Source: Dyadobacter sp. CY347 (GTDB lineage Bacteria; Bacteroidota; Bacteroidia; Cytophagales; Spirosomataceae). Taken from it: a DNA stretch of 64,000 nucleotides. Position numbers and translations under genes: made by a program. Where the stretch lies: assembly GCF_021502655.1 (NCBI RefSeq), contig NZ_JAKFFT010000002.1:930001-994000 (forward strand). The letters run 5' to 3'. Positions 17,707 through 27,369 of this stretch are shown here, piece by piece. Every line of letters starts with the position of its first letter. Within the stretch, counting starts at the first letter, position 1. The notes under the pieces are model-generated. The model searched no databases. It was not told where the DNA came from and worked only from the letters and a program-made list of their open reading frames with translations.

Positions 17707-17961
17707 ATGTCCTCTATCACGCCGAAGAAGCCTGCCAGCAAATCCGCAAAGAAAGAACGTAAGATCAAGACCGTCACGCCCGTCGCCGTGTTCGACATTG
17801 TCGAGCTTGACAAGATCATCACCTGTCTGACGATGCTGATTAATAAGGAAAGCGAAACCGCTCAAACCCGGATCAACATCAATCACAATGCTCGAAAGCT
17901 GCAAAGTGAGTTGAAGAATTACCGCAGGCGTACGACCGAATATTATAAACTGGCTGACTGA
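17707..17961 (+). CDS. Small basic phage protein after the tape measure
   Basis: The 84-residue product has a Lys-rich N-terminus and a helical C-terminus (KLQSELKNYRRRTTEYYKLAD). Its TGA overlaps the ATG of the next gene (17959-17963), indicating coupling. The function is unknown; the position suggests a tail role. Confidence 0.55.
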   Translation: MSSITPKKPASKSAKKERKIKTVTPVAVFDIVELDKIITCLTMLINKESETAQTRININHNARKLQSELKNYRRRTTEYYKLAD

Positions 17962-19772
17962 TGTTTTATCTCAATGGCACACAGATAAACGAGCCGGCCG
18001 GTTGGTCAGGCGTATACTGGACACGGGTCAGGCATCCGGGTTACTTTGGTATTTGGCGCCATCGCACCGCAAAGGTGATGGGCGTTGGAGAAGTAGGCTT
18101 TGATGGCGAGGCGCGGTACATTCTGCAATCGCTTTGGAAAAAGTATGGCGTGAACGCTTCGGCTATCTTCGAAGTAAGGGAAGGCGGCGAAGTGATTTAC
18201 AGCGCCGAAATTGATTTCGGTATCTGGAAAGACAACGGGCGGTATTTTAATGTCAGCTTTCGAGACGAAGATACTGAGCTTGATTCGCTGTCATCGATGG
18301 TCGTAGCCATTGAGCCGACGGTTCAGATCAGGCTTCCACAGCAAACAATATCGGCGGGCATTGAGTATGCGATTGGTGAAGGATTGTCGCGGCCCGCCCG
18401 GATAGATGGATCAACTCATTCAGTTCCTTTTGCGACTTCGAAATCCGGTGAAGGGAATGGATTGTCTGCATCCACATTGGGGGCTGTTGAGCCAATCTAC
18501 CGAAATAGTACAGATCGGAAAGCAATTCTAAACCTGGAAGGTAAGGTGATCGGTGTTTGGAGTGGAGGTGGCAACTTTCGGCTAATTGCAGAAGTCACTC
18601 AGGACGGAGTGCTGAAAGATAGCCGCATAATCTCGATTCTTTCAACATCTGGATTTCAACAGACTTCCTTTATTTCTGAGCGAATTGAGATTCCGCAAGG
18701 TGCCTATTTGCGTCTGGTCGTGTCTGGCAATAACGGGCTAAATGTGACATACAATGCTGATAGCTTCCTTACCATCTTTGAAAACTCAGATTCTGATTCA
18801 TCATTGATCTGGGGATTGACTTTCAAACAGGCCATTGAAGGTTTGCTTGAAAAGCTTACAGCGGGGTCCGTGACGCTATTGAGTACTTATCTCTCGAAAG
18901 GCCTGGGCGCATCGCGTACTTTGACAAGTGAAATGAACGTGCGCGGCTACCGTTCGAAGATCCAGATATCGTTCAAATCTTTTTTCGATGACATCAACGT
19001 GTTGGATAACCTGGCCTGCTGGAAGCGTGGCAATGTGCTCTACATAGAAAGCAAGGCAGACATGATCGGCAAGGTTGGACGATCTCGAATCACGGATTTT
19101 GAAACGCTAGAACATTCAGGATCACCATATTATTACTCATCCTACAATGTAGGTTACAATAACTGGCAGTCAGGCACCGCGGCTGGTCGTGATGAATTTT
19201 GCACACAGCGCACTTATCAAACTAGGCAGCTAAAAATGAAAGCCTCACTATCTATTCTTGCCAGCAGCATATCCGCTTCCGGTAAAACGATGGAAGTGCT
19301 CCGGCGCAATCCCAATTCAGAGAAAGCCGACACCAGCCAGGACGAAAAGCTCTTTGTGATCGAGGCTGACAAGATAGGATCCATTTACATTGCCCGGACC
19401 GGATCTGTTGAAAATGTTATCAGCCCGGAAAGCGCTATCAATGGAGGGCTTTCGCCGCGTAACATTCTTAACAGGTGGATGAACATGCTCGCCGTAAATG
19501 GGACGGCCACCTTCACTTCTGGAACAGGTAATATCACCGCGCGTATTGATGGTATTTCTGAGAGTGCGGATGTTGCGCCAGACTCGGTTCAAATCTTCTC
19601 AGACCGTAGCGTGATCATCGAAACAGGCATGACCATGCGGCAATATTCCCAAATGGGTGAAGTGGTTGAATACTTTGATCACGACGGAGCTGCAAAGGCC
19701 GCGCTGATCATCGAAGACAGTTATAGATTTTCCACCGGCAAAGCATCTATCAAAGCAATCGAGCTACAATGA
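17961..19772 (+). CDS. Tail protein, distal tail (Dit)-like by position
   Basis: The 603-residue product follows the tape measure, where distal tail proteins are encoded in siphoviruses. The N-terminus is beta-rich (FEVREGGEVIYSAEIDFGIW, NVSFRDEDTELDSL), and later segments (NVLYIESKADMIGKVGRSRI) look like a tail hub/fibre baseplate protein. It overlaps the next gene by ATGA (19769-19772). No family motif was recognised, so the name rests on context. Confidence 0.55.
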   Translation: MFYLNGTQINEPAGWSGVYWTRVRHPGYFGIWRHRTAKVMGVGEVGFDGEARYILQSLWKKYGVNASAIFEVREGGEVIYSAEIDFGIWKDNGRYFNVSFRDEDTELDSLSSMVVAIEPTVQIRLPQQTISAGIEYAIGEGLSRPARIDGSTHSVPFATSKSGEGNGLSASTLGAVEPIYRNSTDRKAILNLEGKVIGVWSGGGNFRLIAEVTQDGVLKDSRIISILSTSGFQQTSFISERIEIPQGAYLRLVVSGNNGLNVTYNADSFLTIFENSDSDSSLIWGLTFKQAIEGLLEKLTAGSVTLLSTYLSKGLGASRTLTSEMNVRGYRSKIQISFKSFFDDINVLDNLACWKRGNVLYIESKADMIGKVGRSRITDFETLEHSGSPYYYSSYNVGYNNWQSGTAAGRDEFCTQRTYQTRQLKMKASLSILASSISASGKTMEVLRRNPNSEKADTSQDEKLFVIEADKIGSIYIARTGSVENVISPESAINGGLSPRNILNRWMNMLAVNGTATFTSGTGNITARIDGISESADVAPDSVQIFSDRSVIIETGMTMRQYSQMGEVVEYFDHDGAAKAALIIEDSYRFSTGKASIKAIELQ

Positions 19773-22147
19773 ACATATATGAACATGTAATCTGCTTTGA
19801 GAAAGCGGACGGCACTGATAAAAGTTACTATGCAGCAAAAGCATCTCATGACGCTCTTCAAGCTCAAAAGGGGGATGTATGGCGCTGGCTTGCTCCCAAA
19901 TCCATTGCACAAGGTACAGACGTCCGAAACCTTGCACTGGTCCTGGTAAAACCCACTTACGTCCCAAATTGCGGAGATGCCCCGGAAATCAATGCGGTTC
20001 GTCACAAAATTGGCATTGTTCGTACCCAAGAATCAGAGAAGTACGTTGATCTGAGTATTTGGGTTGGTTCATTGCAATCTGCTGACAACTGGAAACAGTT
20101 CGCTTTACAGCGCGCTAACGGGCAAATTGTAATCGGAACCTTTAAAGGTCAGCAAACCAATAAGGTTGATTACATGCAGGCACTCAAAGAATTCTACGAG
20201 TCATTCCCTTACACAAAGGTACTTTGCGATGTCGAAGGAAGTAAGATGCGCGTCCGGATCTGGGAAAAGCAAGGCGTTTTCCGGCTGGCCGACGAAGGCT
20301 TGACCGTTGGCCTGGGTAGCACTTCAATGTCCAACACAAACAATCCTGTCATAGACCGGATCGATCAGGGAGTTTTTAACTATCCGGCGCAGGATAGTTA
20401 TTTAGTGAAAATCGGTGCTAGCATCTTAGAGGGAAACCAGTTCACTCTCGATAATATCACTTATGTCGCTGTTGCTGGTGATACTCCTGATAAAGTTTTG
20501 AAGCAGCTCATCTCAGGCTCTCGATACAAAGTTTCCGAAGATCATCCTGTCGAGGCGTATGCAGAAGCAGGAAGCCGGACCATCTCGAATACAAATAAGC
20601 TCACAGTTCAGGCGGTTTTTGACGACGTGCTTTCAGGGAATGACAACTATCACATACGCGTGAACGGTACACCACAGCCGGGGAATGTTGTGCAAGTTTC
20701 AGCAACCGGCAAAACGACAAAAAGCTATACCGTTCAGGTTGGTGACTCGACTGATGACATTGAAGATTTTTTTAACACGGACGTTGGAGGCTTTTACACC
20801 GTGGCGGCGGGTGTGATACCGCAGGTCAGCTTTCTGGCTGGAATTCAGGTGATCGAAAACAAGAATTCTCCGTCAATTAACCTATCTGGATATCAGCATA
20901 TCAATTCATATGCTGTACGCCGTTGGAGGATTATTGTCGGCTCAGATGTCAGGGCCGGGAACATCTTCTACTATGGCGATAAACAATACACTGCCGATGA
21001 CAATGACACATCTCTTGATATTGCCGCACACTTCGGCTTTGATTCTGTGAGCTTTACCGTTGAAACCGAAACGGGGGCAACGCCTAACGCTTATGCTATT
21101 AAGGGATTCCTATACAATGAAAACAACGTTGCAGATGTAACGATCTCGGAAGGGCCTAAACTGGCCAGGTCATCTCAGCTGGTGTTTGAAGCGGAATTTA
21201 AGTGTGACATTCAGTCTGGAACATATCAACTTGGGATCATCGATGAGCGATCAGAAAATCCTGAACTGATTGCCCTGGGGAATCATATCCAAGTGAAGGA
21301 CAAGGCAGTCGGAGAAATCATCGAAGTTGCGGACTATGGTGATGCGTTTGGATTTGAATATTACGAGAACGGCTTAACTCAACGTTTACGCCTTCCGGTT
21401 TACATCAATCCACCAAAGCAACAGACCGAAGAAGAGCGGGTCGTAAAGTTCATGGGAGGTTACAGACGAACTACTACCAAAATGGAGTACGTCAGCAAGC
21501 TTGTTACAACAGCTGGTCATCTACCGATGCATGTAACGCTTGCGAGCTTTTTGAAGCATGAGCACCTGCGTATTGGAAACAAAGTTTATTACAATGCCGG
21601 TGAATACACTGAGAATATGCTCATTAGCGGAGAGGATCTACGTCAGGCAACTTGCGAGATAACTGAACTCGGCAAAGAGAAAAACAACTTTTCACGGTAC
21701 AGGTCAAATTATTATCAGTCAGGCTCTTACGGTGGATTCTGCAAAGTTATTGGCGAGGGGGTCAAGGGTCGTTTGCAGCTGTGGTTGCGCAGTTCTGAAA
21801 TTGTAAGAGAAATAGAGGATTGGCAGCTTCTCAATACTGCCTCATATCAGCTTTTTGCTGAAACTTTTGATAACGTAAACCTGACCATTTATCATGCCGG
21901 ATCTCACTATCTAACCGCATTTCTTCCGAAAGGCCAGCGCATCAGACTATCAGACTTTTTAAAATTTGAAACTGGTGATGAATGGATTATTCAAGTGGGT
22001 TTAACGAGTGCATGTTCGAATATCGCCGCAATCACTTACGCTTGTGAACGAGCAGTCGATTTAACAATTGCCTACGATTGCCAGAGTGTCGAAAAGCCAG
22101 CTTTTGGAGAGTTTTCTGACGATTTCAACTACGATTATCCGATCTAA
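19769..22147 (+). CDS. Tail protein, tip or hub by position
   Basis: The 792-residue product lies between the Dit-like protein and the fibre. It is mostly beta (GSRTISNTNKLTVQAVFDD, NTDVGGFYTVAAGVIPQVSF) with repeated Ser/Thr/Asp-rich strands, as expected for a tail-associated protein. No peptidase or other enzyme motif is seen. The gene is coupled to its upstream neighbour and ends one base before the fibre gene start. Confidence 0.55.
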   Translation: MNIYEHVICFEKADGTDKSYYAAKASHDALQAQKGDVWRWLAPKSIAQGTDVRNLALVLVKPTYVPNCGDAPEINAVRHKIGIVRTQESEKYVDLSIWVGSLQSADNWKQFALQRANGQIVIGTFKGQQTNKVDYMQALKEFYESFPYTKVLCDVEGSKMRVRIWEKQGVFRLADEGLTVGLGSTSMSNTNNPVIDRIDQGVFNYPAQDSYLVKIGASILEGNQFTLDNITYVAVAGDTPDKVLKQLISGSRYKVSEDHPVEAYAEAGSRTISNTNKLTVQAVFDDVLSGNDNYHIRVNGTPQPGNVVQVSATGKTTKSYTVQVGDSTDDIEDFFNTDVGGFYTVAAGVIPQVSFLAGIQVIENKNSPSINLSGYQHINSYAVRRWRIIVGSDVRAGNIFYYGDKQYTADDNDTSLDIAAHFGFDSVSFTVETETGATPNAYAIKGFLYNENNVADVTISEGPKLARSSQLVFEAEFKCDIQSGTYQLGIIDERSENPELIALGNHIQVKDKAVGEIIEVADYGDAFGFEYYENGLTQRLRLPVYINPPKQQTEEERVVKFMGGYRRTTTKMEYVSKLVTTAGHLPMHVTLASFLKHEHLRIGNKVYYNAGEYTENMLISGEDLRQATCEITELGKEKNNFSRYRSNYYQSGSYGGFCKVIGEGVKGRLQLWLRSSEIVREIEDWQLLNTASYQLFAETFDNVNLTIYHAGSHYLTAFLPKGQRIRLSDFLKFETGDEWIIQVGLTSACSNIAAITYACERAVDLTIAYDCQSVEKPAFGEFSDDFNYDYPI

Positions 22148-22148
22148 A

Positions 22149-25106
22149 ATGCCCAATACCAGCCAGTACAGACAAAAGATCAATTCGGATCTAACCTCCA
22201 ATAATTCTAAAAGCATTTCCGCCTCAAAATTGCGGGCTGTTTTAGAGACTGGTGCAGGGGTTATAGACGATATTTATAATAATTTGTCACTCGCCGACCG
22301 GCTAGGAACGTTCAATGCAGCGACATCAGCGTATGTAATTTCAGAAACAGGAGCAACCGGTACACTTGTGGAAGCTCCCGCTTTTGGCAAAGGGAAGTAT
22401 TTTGATTGCGACACGCAGGGAACTAACTCTCTTACAGGAGTCTCAAAATCTTGGGGTAACGGCGACAAAATAATAAGCGCAGCGACGAAGTGGGATCGAA
22501 TTCCTTTTGCATCAGCGATTACGGATCCGAAGCAAAGCCCAAATCTGATCAACTTCGCCAACCAAAACCCAGAAAACTGGTCACTTGGTTCCACAGGAAG
22601 TTCTTTGGCTCCCAGGTTTTATCGCGCGTCAGGAACAGCAGTCGTTTCAATTGAAAAGAATATCAAGGGAATTGGATTTTTTGGAAAAGCAATCACCCAG
22701 CCAAGTGCTAGAATCAATTTTCTTAGCAATACAATTCCTCTGGATTTGCTCCCAGCTTCATCCAAGGTGGCAATCGGCTACTACTTATATTTAAAGCCGG
22801 GGACAATCTTAGGTGGATCTACTCAAACATTACTTTTAAAAGTTCCGGAAGGTACTGGTCAGACAGTCGCAACTGAAATGATAAACCTGGGAAATGGTTT
22901 ATATTATGTTCGTTCCACTGCTTCAATCACAGTTGCTGCCTACACAGATCGGATACAATTGGCGGTCTACCTATACACAGATGCAGCTAGTCCTGCGGAT
23001 TCTGAAATTTGGTTGGGCTCGCCGACGCTGCTTAAAATGGATACAGTACTGACACCTCAAATGTATTTAGGTGCCGACTACATCAGCTTGGCCAGAACAG
23101 AAAGCACTATCTCCGAAAAGATCAATACAAACGCACTGCTGGATGTATCATTTCGGAAACAAGTTCTTGGAGCTACGTCACTGCTGGCGCCATGGACCTT
23201 CACAGCTTCGGGAACTCCACCGAACACCCCAGCATCTTTCATTATAGAATCCACTCCTGATGGACCGATCGGCTCGAAGTCTATAAAGGCAACGCTTTTC
23301 AAGAACGGATCAAATAGCAATATATCGGATTTCCAGCTTGTCCAGCGGATCGCAATTCCTGCTACTTATGTTGGAATGTCGAAGCTCAGTTTCAGTGTCT
23401 GGATTAAACGAACTTCGCTTAGTATAAATATTGCAGATGCTCCAATACTGTTTTATGATGCAGTTACAGGAGGTGCTTCAACCAGCGTTCCAACACCTCC
23501 AACAATTATCCCGCAAGCCTTAAACGAGTGGGTTTGTGTCAAATTTGAAAATATTTCCGTACCTGCAAATGCGCTATCAGTAGCCATCAGGTTCCGCGCG
23601 ACATGCTCACCCAACGCGGTTGCCGATACAAATTTCTTTTTGTGGCTTCAAGCACCTCAATTAGCGTTCGGCTCGCCTATTGCCAATGCGATAAACGTAG
23701 GAATTGCAGATGAAGCAGAAGTGTTGGTAACAAACAAACTTGCGGCATCATTTGGCGTTCCCTTGCTTCCAAACGGTGATTTTACCAATGGAGTGATCAG
23801 CCACACTATCGTAACGGCGAGCACTTTCTTACCAGAATTTGCAGTAGTCGATCAAGCAAGTACTGTCGGCACGAAAGCGCTGAAAGTCTCTAATATCAAA
23901 AGGTTGTCGGATAGCGCTCAAAGCATCCTGCGAGACTACATTACAATGAATGTTGTAGCAGGTGCCAACGCTACCATATCATTCTCCTTTCTATTCAAGG
24001 GTAACCTGGCATTCATTAAGCCATATTGTCAAATTGAATTTAGAAACGAAGGTGGCAGTGTCAGCACTTATATTGGGCTTGACACTTCTTACATTGATTT
24101 GGGAGACGGTTGGCTGCGTTTTTACGCTCAGGGGATTGCAATTCCTGCCACAGCAACAATTTTGAGATGTGGTATCCGGCTAGATACACGGTCCACCGCT
24201 GTCGCTGGGAATATATATGAATCTTTTCATACAGGTCATATGGCTGCATTCGGAAGTTCAATTGTTGAGTTCTCGAAAACAACCTACCAGACAATTGCAA
24301 GTCAGCTAGGGAACGATACGAACTTTGCGGGCGCAATTTCGATGCTTGTTAATCCTGTGAATTACTTCGGGTTGCAAGGAATTAAAATGTGCTTTTTCGG
24401 GGACTCCATTATACAGGCGAATGTCAATTCGGCCAATGCAATCACCACAAACTACGAAGTTGATTTGCTTGTGAAAAGGTTCGGCATTGTACCCTATGTG
24501 CGCGGAACAGGAGGTAGCCAAGTTGTAGACAACGGACAAATTGCATGGTACAAACAGGATGCGGATCCTGCCCTAGATGGTCTTTATTTAGCTCGTCCTG
24601 ATGATGGTGGGGTTGAACCAGTGACGCCTCATTATACTTTTTCGGCTGCTGGTAGCACCGCGCAGCGTGTGAGCACCATACCGACGAGTTCGCAAATTGT
24701 ATTCATCCGTTTCGGGACAAACGATTACATAAAATACCCGTTGGGGGATATTTATTCACCACAAGATCAAACGACGTTTTGCGGCGCTTACAGGCTCATG
24801 CTTAGTTTGATCCACGCCCGGGTGCCAAATGCAATAATCATTCTGGCTACACCATTACATCGAAATGGAGAAGATACAGCAATAGGAACCGGAATCGCGG
24901 CGGGCGTAAGGTTTGAGCAAGTGCGCGACGCCATCCGTAGTATTGCCAAAATCGAAAAATGTTTGCTCTGCGAGACTTCCGAATCAGGGGTAAGCCAAAG
25001 AAATCATGCGAATTTTTTGAGCGATGGTATACATCCGAATGCGGCCGGATACGGCAAAATATCCATTCCTGCGATCAACACTTTGAAGAAAGTTTACGGA
25101 CTATAA
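22149..25106 (+). CDS. Tail fibre/spike with C-terminal SGNH hydrolase domain
   Basis: The start at 22149 follows the upstream stop directly; an earlier in-frame ATG at 22068 would overlap it by 80 bases. Of 985 residues, the first 730 or so are repeated beta-sandwich modules (LLDVSFRKQVLGATSL, PVSFSV-like strands, FAVVDQASTVGTKALKVSN) resembling carbohydrate-binding domains. The C-terminal 250 residues are an SGNH/GDSL esterase: FFGDS near residue 752, FGTND near 855, and SDGIHPN near 957 supply the Ser, Asn and Asp-His residues. Such enzymes deacylate surface polysaccharides, so this should be the receptor-binding, polysaccharide-modifying protein. The exact substrate is unknown. Confidence 0.8.
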   Translation: MPNTSQYRQKINSDLTSNNSKSISASKLRAVLETGAGVIDDIYNNLSLADRLGTFNAATSAYVISETGATGTLVEAPAFGKGKYFDCDTQGTNSLTGVSKSWGNGDKIISAATKWDRIPFASAITDPKQSPNLINFANQNPENWSLGSTGSSLAPRFYRASGTAVVSIEKNIKGIGFFGKAITQPSARINFLSNTIPLDLLPASSKVAIGYYLYLKPGTILGGSTQTLLLKVPEGTGQTVATEMINLGNGLYYVRSTASITVAAYTDRIQLAVYLYTDAASPADSEIWLGSPTLLKMDTVLTPQMYLGADYISLARTESTISEKINTNALLDVSFRKQVLGATSLLAPWTFTASGTPPNTPASFIIESTPDGPIGSKSIKATLFKNGSNSNISDFQLVQRIAIPATYVGMSKLSFSVWIKRTSLSINIADAPILFYDAVTGGASTSVPTPPTIIPQALNEWVCVKFENISVPANALSVAIRFRATCSPNAVADTNFFLWLQAPQLAFGSPIANAINVGIADEAEVLVTNKLAASFGVPLLPNGDFTNGVISHTIVTASTFLPEFAVVDQASTVGTKALKVSNIKRLSDSAQSILRDYITMNVVAGANATISFSFLFKGNLAFIKPYCQIEFRNEGGSVSTYIGLDTSYIDLGDGWLRFYAQGIAIPATATILRCGIRLDTRSTAVAGNIYESFHTGHMAAFGSSIVEFSKTTYQTIASQLGNDTNFAGAISMLVNPVNYFGLQGIKMCFFGDSIIQANVNSANAITTNYEVDLLVKRFGIVPYVRGTGGSQVVDNGQIAWYKQDADPALDGLYLARPDDGGVEPVTPHYTFSAAGSTAQRVSTIPTSSQIVFIRFGTNDYIKYPLGDIYSPQDQTTFCGAYRLMLSLIHARVPNAIIILATPLHRNGEDTAIGTGIAAGVRFEQVRDAIRSIAKIEKCLLCETSESGVSQRNHANFLSDGIHPNAAGYGKISIPAINTLKKVYGL

Positions 25107-25109
25107 CAT

Positions 25110-26066
25110 ATGGAATTAGCGATCATTATATCAGGTTTTTACGCGGAAAGTACATCTGTAAAGGTTGTGGCTGACGTGGCTGATGGTATCGATGTGCTCA
25201 TCTATGATGACGAGACAAAACAAATCCTTGGTTCAGCACTTACTGCTGATGGGAGCGCTAATATCACCGTTTCTCCAATTCTGTACGCCGGTCAACGTAT
25301 CATTGCATACCTGGCAGAATTCGGACAGGACACTTACGGATCTCTTGTCGTTACAGAGTCCGAAACAGAGCATACTGGCTGGAAAACTCCTGAAACAGTT
25401 AACGGTCAATCTTACAAAGCTTATTTAATAGCGGGCGGAGCAGCATTGCCTGATCTTTATGATCCTGCATCCTGCCGGAACTTTTCGCGTGATAAGGATA
25501 GCATTGATCGGGCTATTGACGTGCCAATATCTTTCATTTTGCGTCAGATTGAAAGCCAGGGAGGCACGGTACAGGTTGTCATTGAGAATATTAGTGGTGC
25601 GATCGGTGGTTATAAAAGCAAATTTGACGGCGATGCCCAAGGAACGAACCTATCAAAAACCTATTCTGATAGTGGGAATTACCAGGTAAAAGTTTGGGGG
25701 GTCAATCAGGTTGAAGCGCAGGCCATTACGAAAACCTATTCACTGACAATGCCTACGGCCAGCATTGACTTTGGTAGTACTGTTGTGGACTTAACATATT
25801 TCGCTGATTACGGAAATAATACATCTCCGGGGTTGAGACCGCTGCGAGTTACAGTCTATTCGTCTGTTCCGGTTGAAGTGCAGATCGATGGCGTTCATAC
25901 GTGGGCGGTTGCCAGCAGCACAGGAATGCAGCCAAATGAAACAGGTCGATATGATGGCCCGGTGCATTTCGTGGAAGAAGGTGAGTATACGATCCGATGC
26001 CGGAAAGCATCTGATTCAAGCCAGGAGCTGGTACGGCAGATCAAACTAAACAATTATTTCTCATGA
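25110..26066 (+). CDS. Tail-associated protein with Ig/PKD-like folds
   Basis: The 318-residue product starts 3 bases after the fibre gene. It consists of beta strands with features of PKD/Ig-like modules (YSDSGNYQVKVWGVNQVEAQ, HFVEEGEYTIRCRKASDSSQ). It probably joins the fibre to the tail or binds the host surface; this is inference. Its stop overlaps the next start (ATGA). Confidence 0.5.
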   Translation: MELAIIISGFYAESTSVKVVADVADGIDVLIYDDETKQILGSALTADGSANITVSPILYAGQRIIAYLAEFGQDTYGSLVVTESETEHTGWKTPETVNGQSYKAYLIAGGAALPDLYDPASCRNFSRDKDSIDRAIDVPISFILRQIESQGGTVQVVIENISGAIGGYKSKFDGDAQGTNLSKTYSDSGNYQVKVWGVNQVEAQAITKTYSLTMPTASIDFGSTVVDLTYFADYGNNTSPGLRPLRVTVYSSVPVEVQIDGVHTWAVASSTGMQPNETGRYDGPVHFVEEGEYTIRCRKASDSSQELVRQIKLNNYFS

Positions 26067-26311
26067 AAGAGCAAGTCAATGTAGCTGACGCAAATAAGTC
26101 AGCTTCGAAAAAAATTAAACCCATAATCGAGATTGACAAAACTGGTCCATGGGTTCACGTCACTATTCCCGAATACAATAGCTGGATCAACCTGTTTCTT
26201 AATGATAAGAAGGTAGGTTCATATAGGCTTGAAGAGGGCAAGGTCAGCATCCAACTGTCGGCGGCACTCCCGTACGAATATAGAATCCGAGCGGAAGTGC
26301 TCAAAAAATAG
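26063..26311 (+). CDS. Small phage protein coupled to the fibre operon
   Basis: The 82-residue product has strands WVHVTIPEYNSWINLFL and KVGSYRLEEGKVSIQLS and no signal or membrane segment. It overlaps the upstream stop by ATGA. No family was recognised. Confidence 0.5.
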   Translation: MKEQVNVADANKSASKKIKPIIEIDKTGPWVHVTIPEYNSWINLFLNDKKVGSYRLEEGKVSIQLSAALPYEYRIRAEVLKK

Positions 26312-26340
26312 TACAGTATAAACTTTAAACCTGAAAGCAA

Positions 26341-27264
26341 ATGCTAGGTTACTTTTTAACATCGAAGGGGGTTGACCTGCAACCACTTCACAATTATAAT
26401 AGCGAAGCGGATCAGACGCTTGGTGCTTACATAGCACTTGGCATGGTCGATGCTTCTGTCGGTTTGCGCCTTGGCGGTCAGTATGAAGCTGAGACAGTGT
26501 CATCTGCCAATATAGTTTCTATCATCAAAGAGCTTTGTCTTAGCGATCAAGCCTACTTCTTTGGGAGCTCTGACATTATTGGGCAGGAGGCTGATCCGGC
26601 AGTGACATCGGAAGCTGAGGCTTTTGGCCCGTCTGCCGGTCCTCGTTTAACTGATACACTCCTTGGAACGGTCGTTTGGAGGTTGAACCATGCTTACAGT
26701 TCCCGCAATTTCTTGAACATGCTTATGGCAAACCGTGAGTTTGACTTCTTCATGTTCACCAATAACAGCGTGGAAGCTGCTTACTATGATGATCATGGAA
26801 TTTCGTATTCTGCGATTTCTAATGCCAAAGGAAACAAGGATGCTAAGATCGTGGGCGGTTTTACTTCCATGTATAAATCATTTGCCGGGTTCCTCCCTGT
26901 CCAGTTAGGAATTAACCAGGCCTCATTGAAAAACGACGTGAAATTCGTGATTGCTGAGCCGACTGCTACCCTGGTCGTTCCTGCAACCTGCTCGACGGTA
27001 GGGCGTAAGAAGTTCACTAAGCTTCTGGCCAGTGCCGGTTCGTTGGTGTTCGCTACCGACCCCGCCAATGCGTGCGTTGATTGGTATTGCACGCAGGTTG
27101 ACGGTTCGCCGTTGCCAGCGGCTGGAAAAGGATCTTTCAATTCTGGCACCGCTACCTTGACATTGCCAAGTACACTGGCAGCAGGTAAGTACATCTACAA
27201 GATATTTTGCCTGAACGCAACCGGCGTGAAAGGTGAAATGTATGTCGAAGTACTGGTAAACTAA
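26341..27264 (+). CDS. Candidate major tail protein with Ig-like C-terminus
   Basis: The 307-residue product has an N-terminal globular part (residues 1-210) and a C-terminal domain of about 95 residues with Ig-like strands (TATLVVPATCSTVGRKKFTK, GTATLTLPSTLAAGKYIYKI). Major tail proteins often carry such an Ig-like addition, and no other tail tube candidate is obvious, but the placement downstream of the fibre is atypical. A terminator follows at 27330-27352. It could instead be a decoration or fibre protein. Confidence 0.4.
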   Translation: MLGYFLTSKGVDLQPLHNYNSEADQTLGAYIALGMVDASVGLRLGGQYEAETVSSANIVSIIKELCLSDQAYFFGSSDIIGQEADPAVTSEAEAFGPSAGPRLTDTLLGTVVWRLNHAYSSRNFLNMLMANREFDFFMFTNNSVEAAYYDDHGISYSAISNAKGNKDAKIVGGFTSMYKSFAGFLPVQLGINQASLKNDVKFVIAEPTATLVVPATCSTVGRKKFTKLLASAGSLVFATDPANACVDWYCTQVDGSPLPAAGKGSFNSGTATLTLPSTLAAGKYIYKIFCLNATGVKGEMYVEVLVN

Positions 27265-27329
27265 CTGAGCCAGCTTTCGATGATGATTTCGGTGACGATT
27301 TCATGATTTGATGGCTGGCCGGACCCCAT

Positions 27330-27352
27330 AGCCCTCGAAAAGAGGGCTTATT
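27330..27352 (+). terminator. Terminator between the tail and head modules
   Basis: The stem AGCCCTC (27330-27336) and GAGGGCT (27342-27348) with a 5-base loop is followed by TATTTT. It separates the tail genes from the portal gene and implies a separate promoter or read-through for the head genes. Confidence 0.65.
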
Positions 27353-27369
27353 TTAAACACACACTGAAA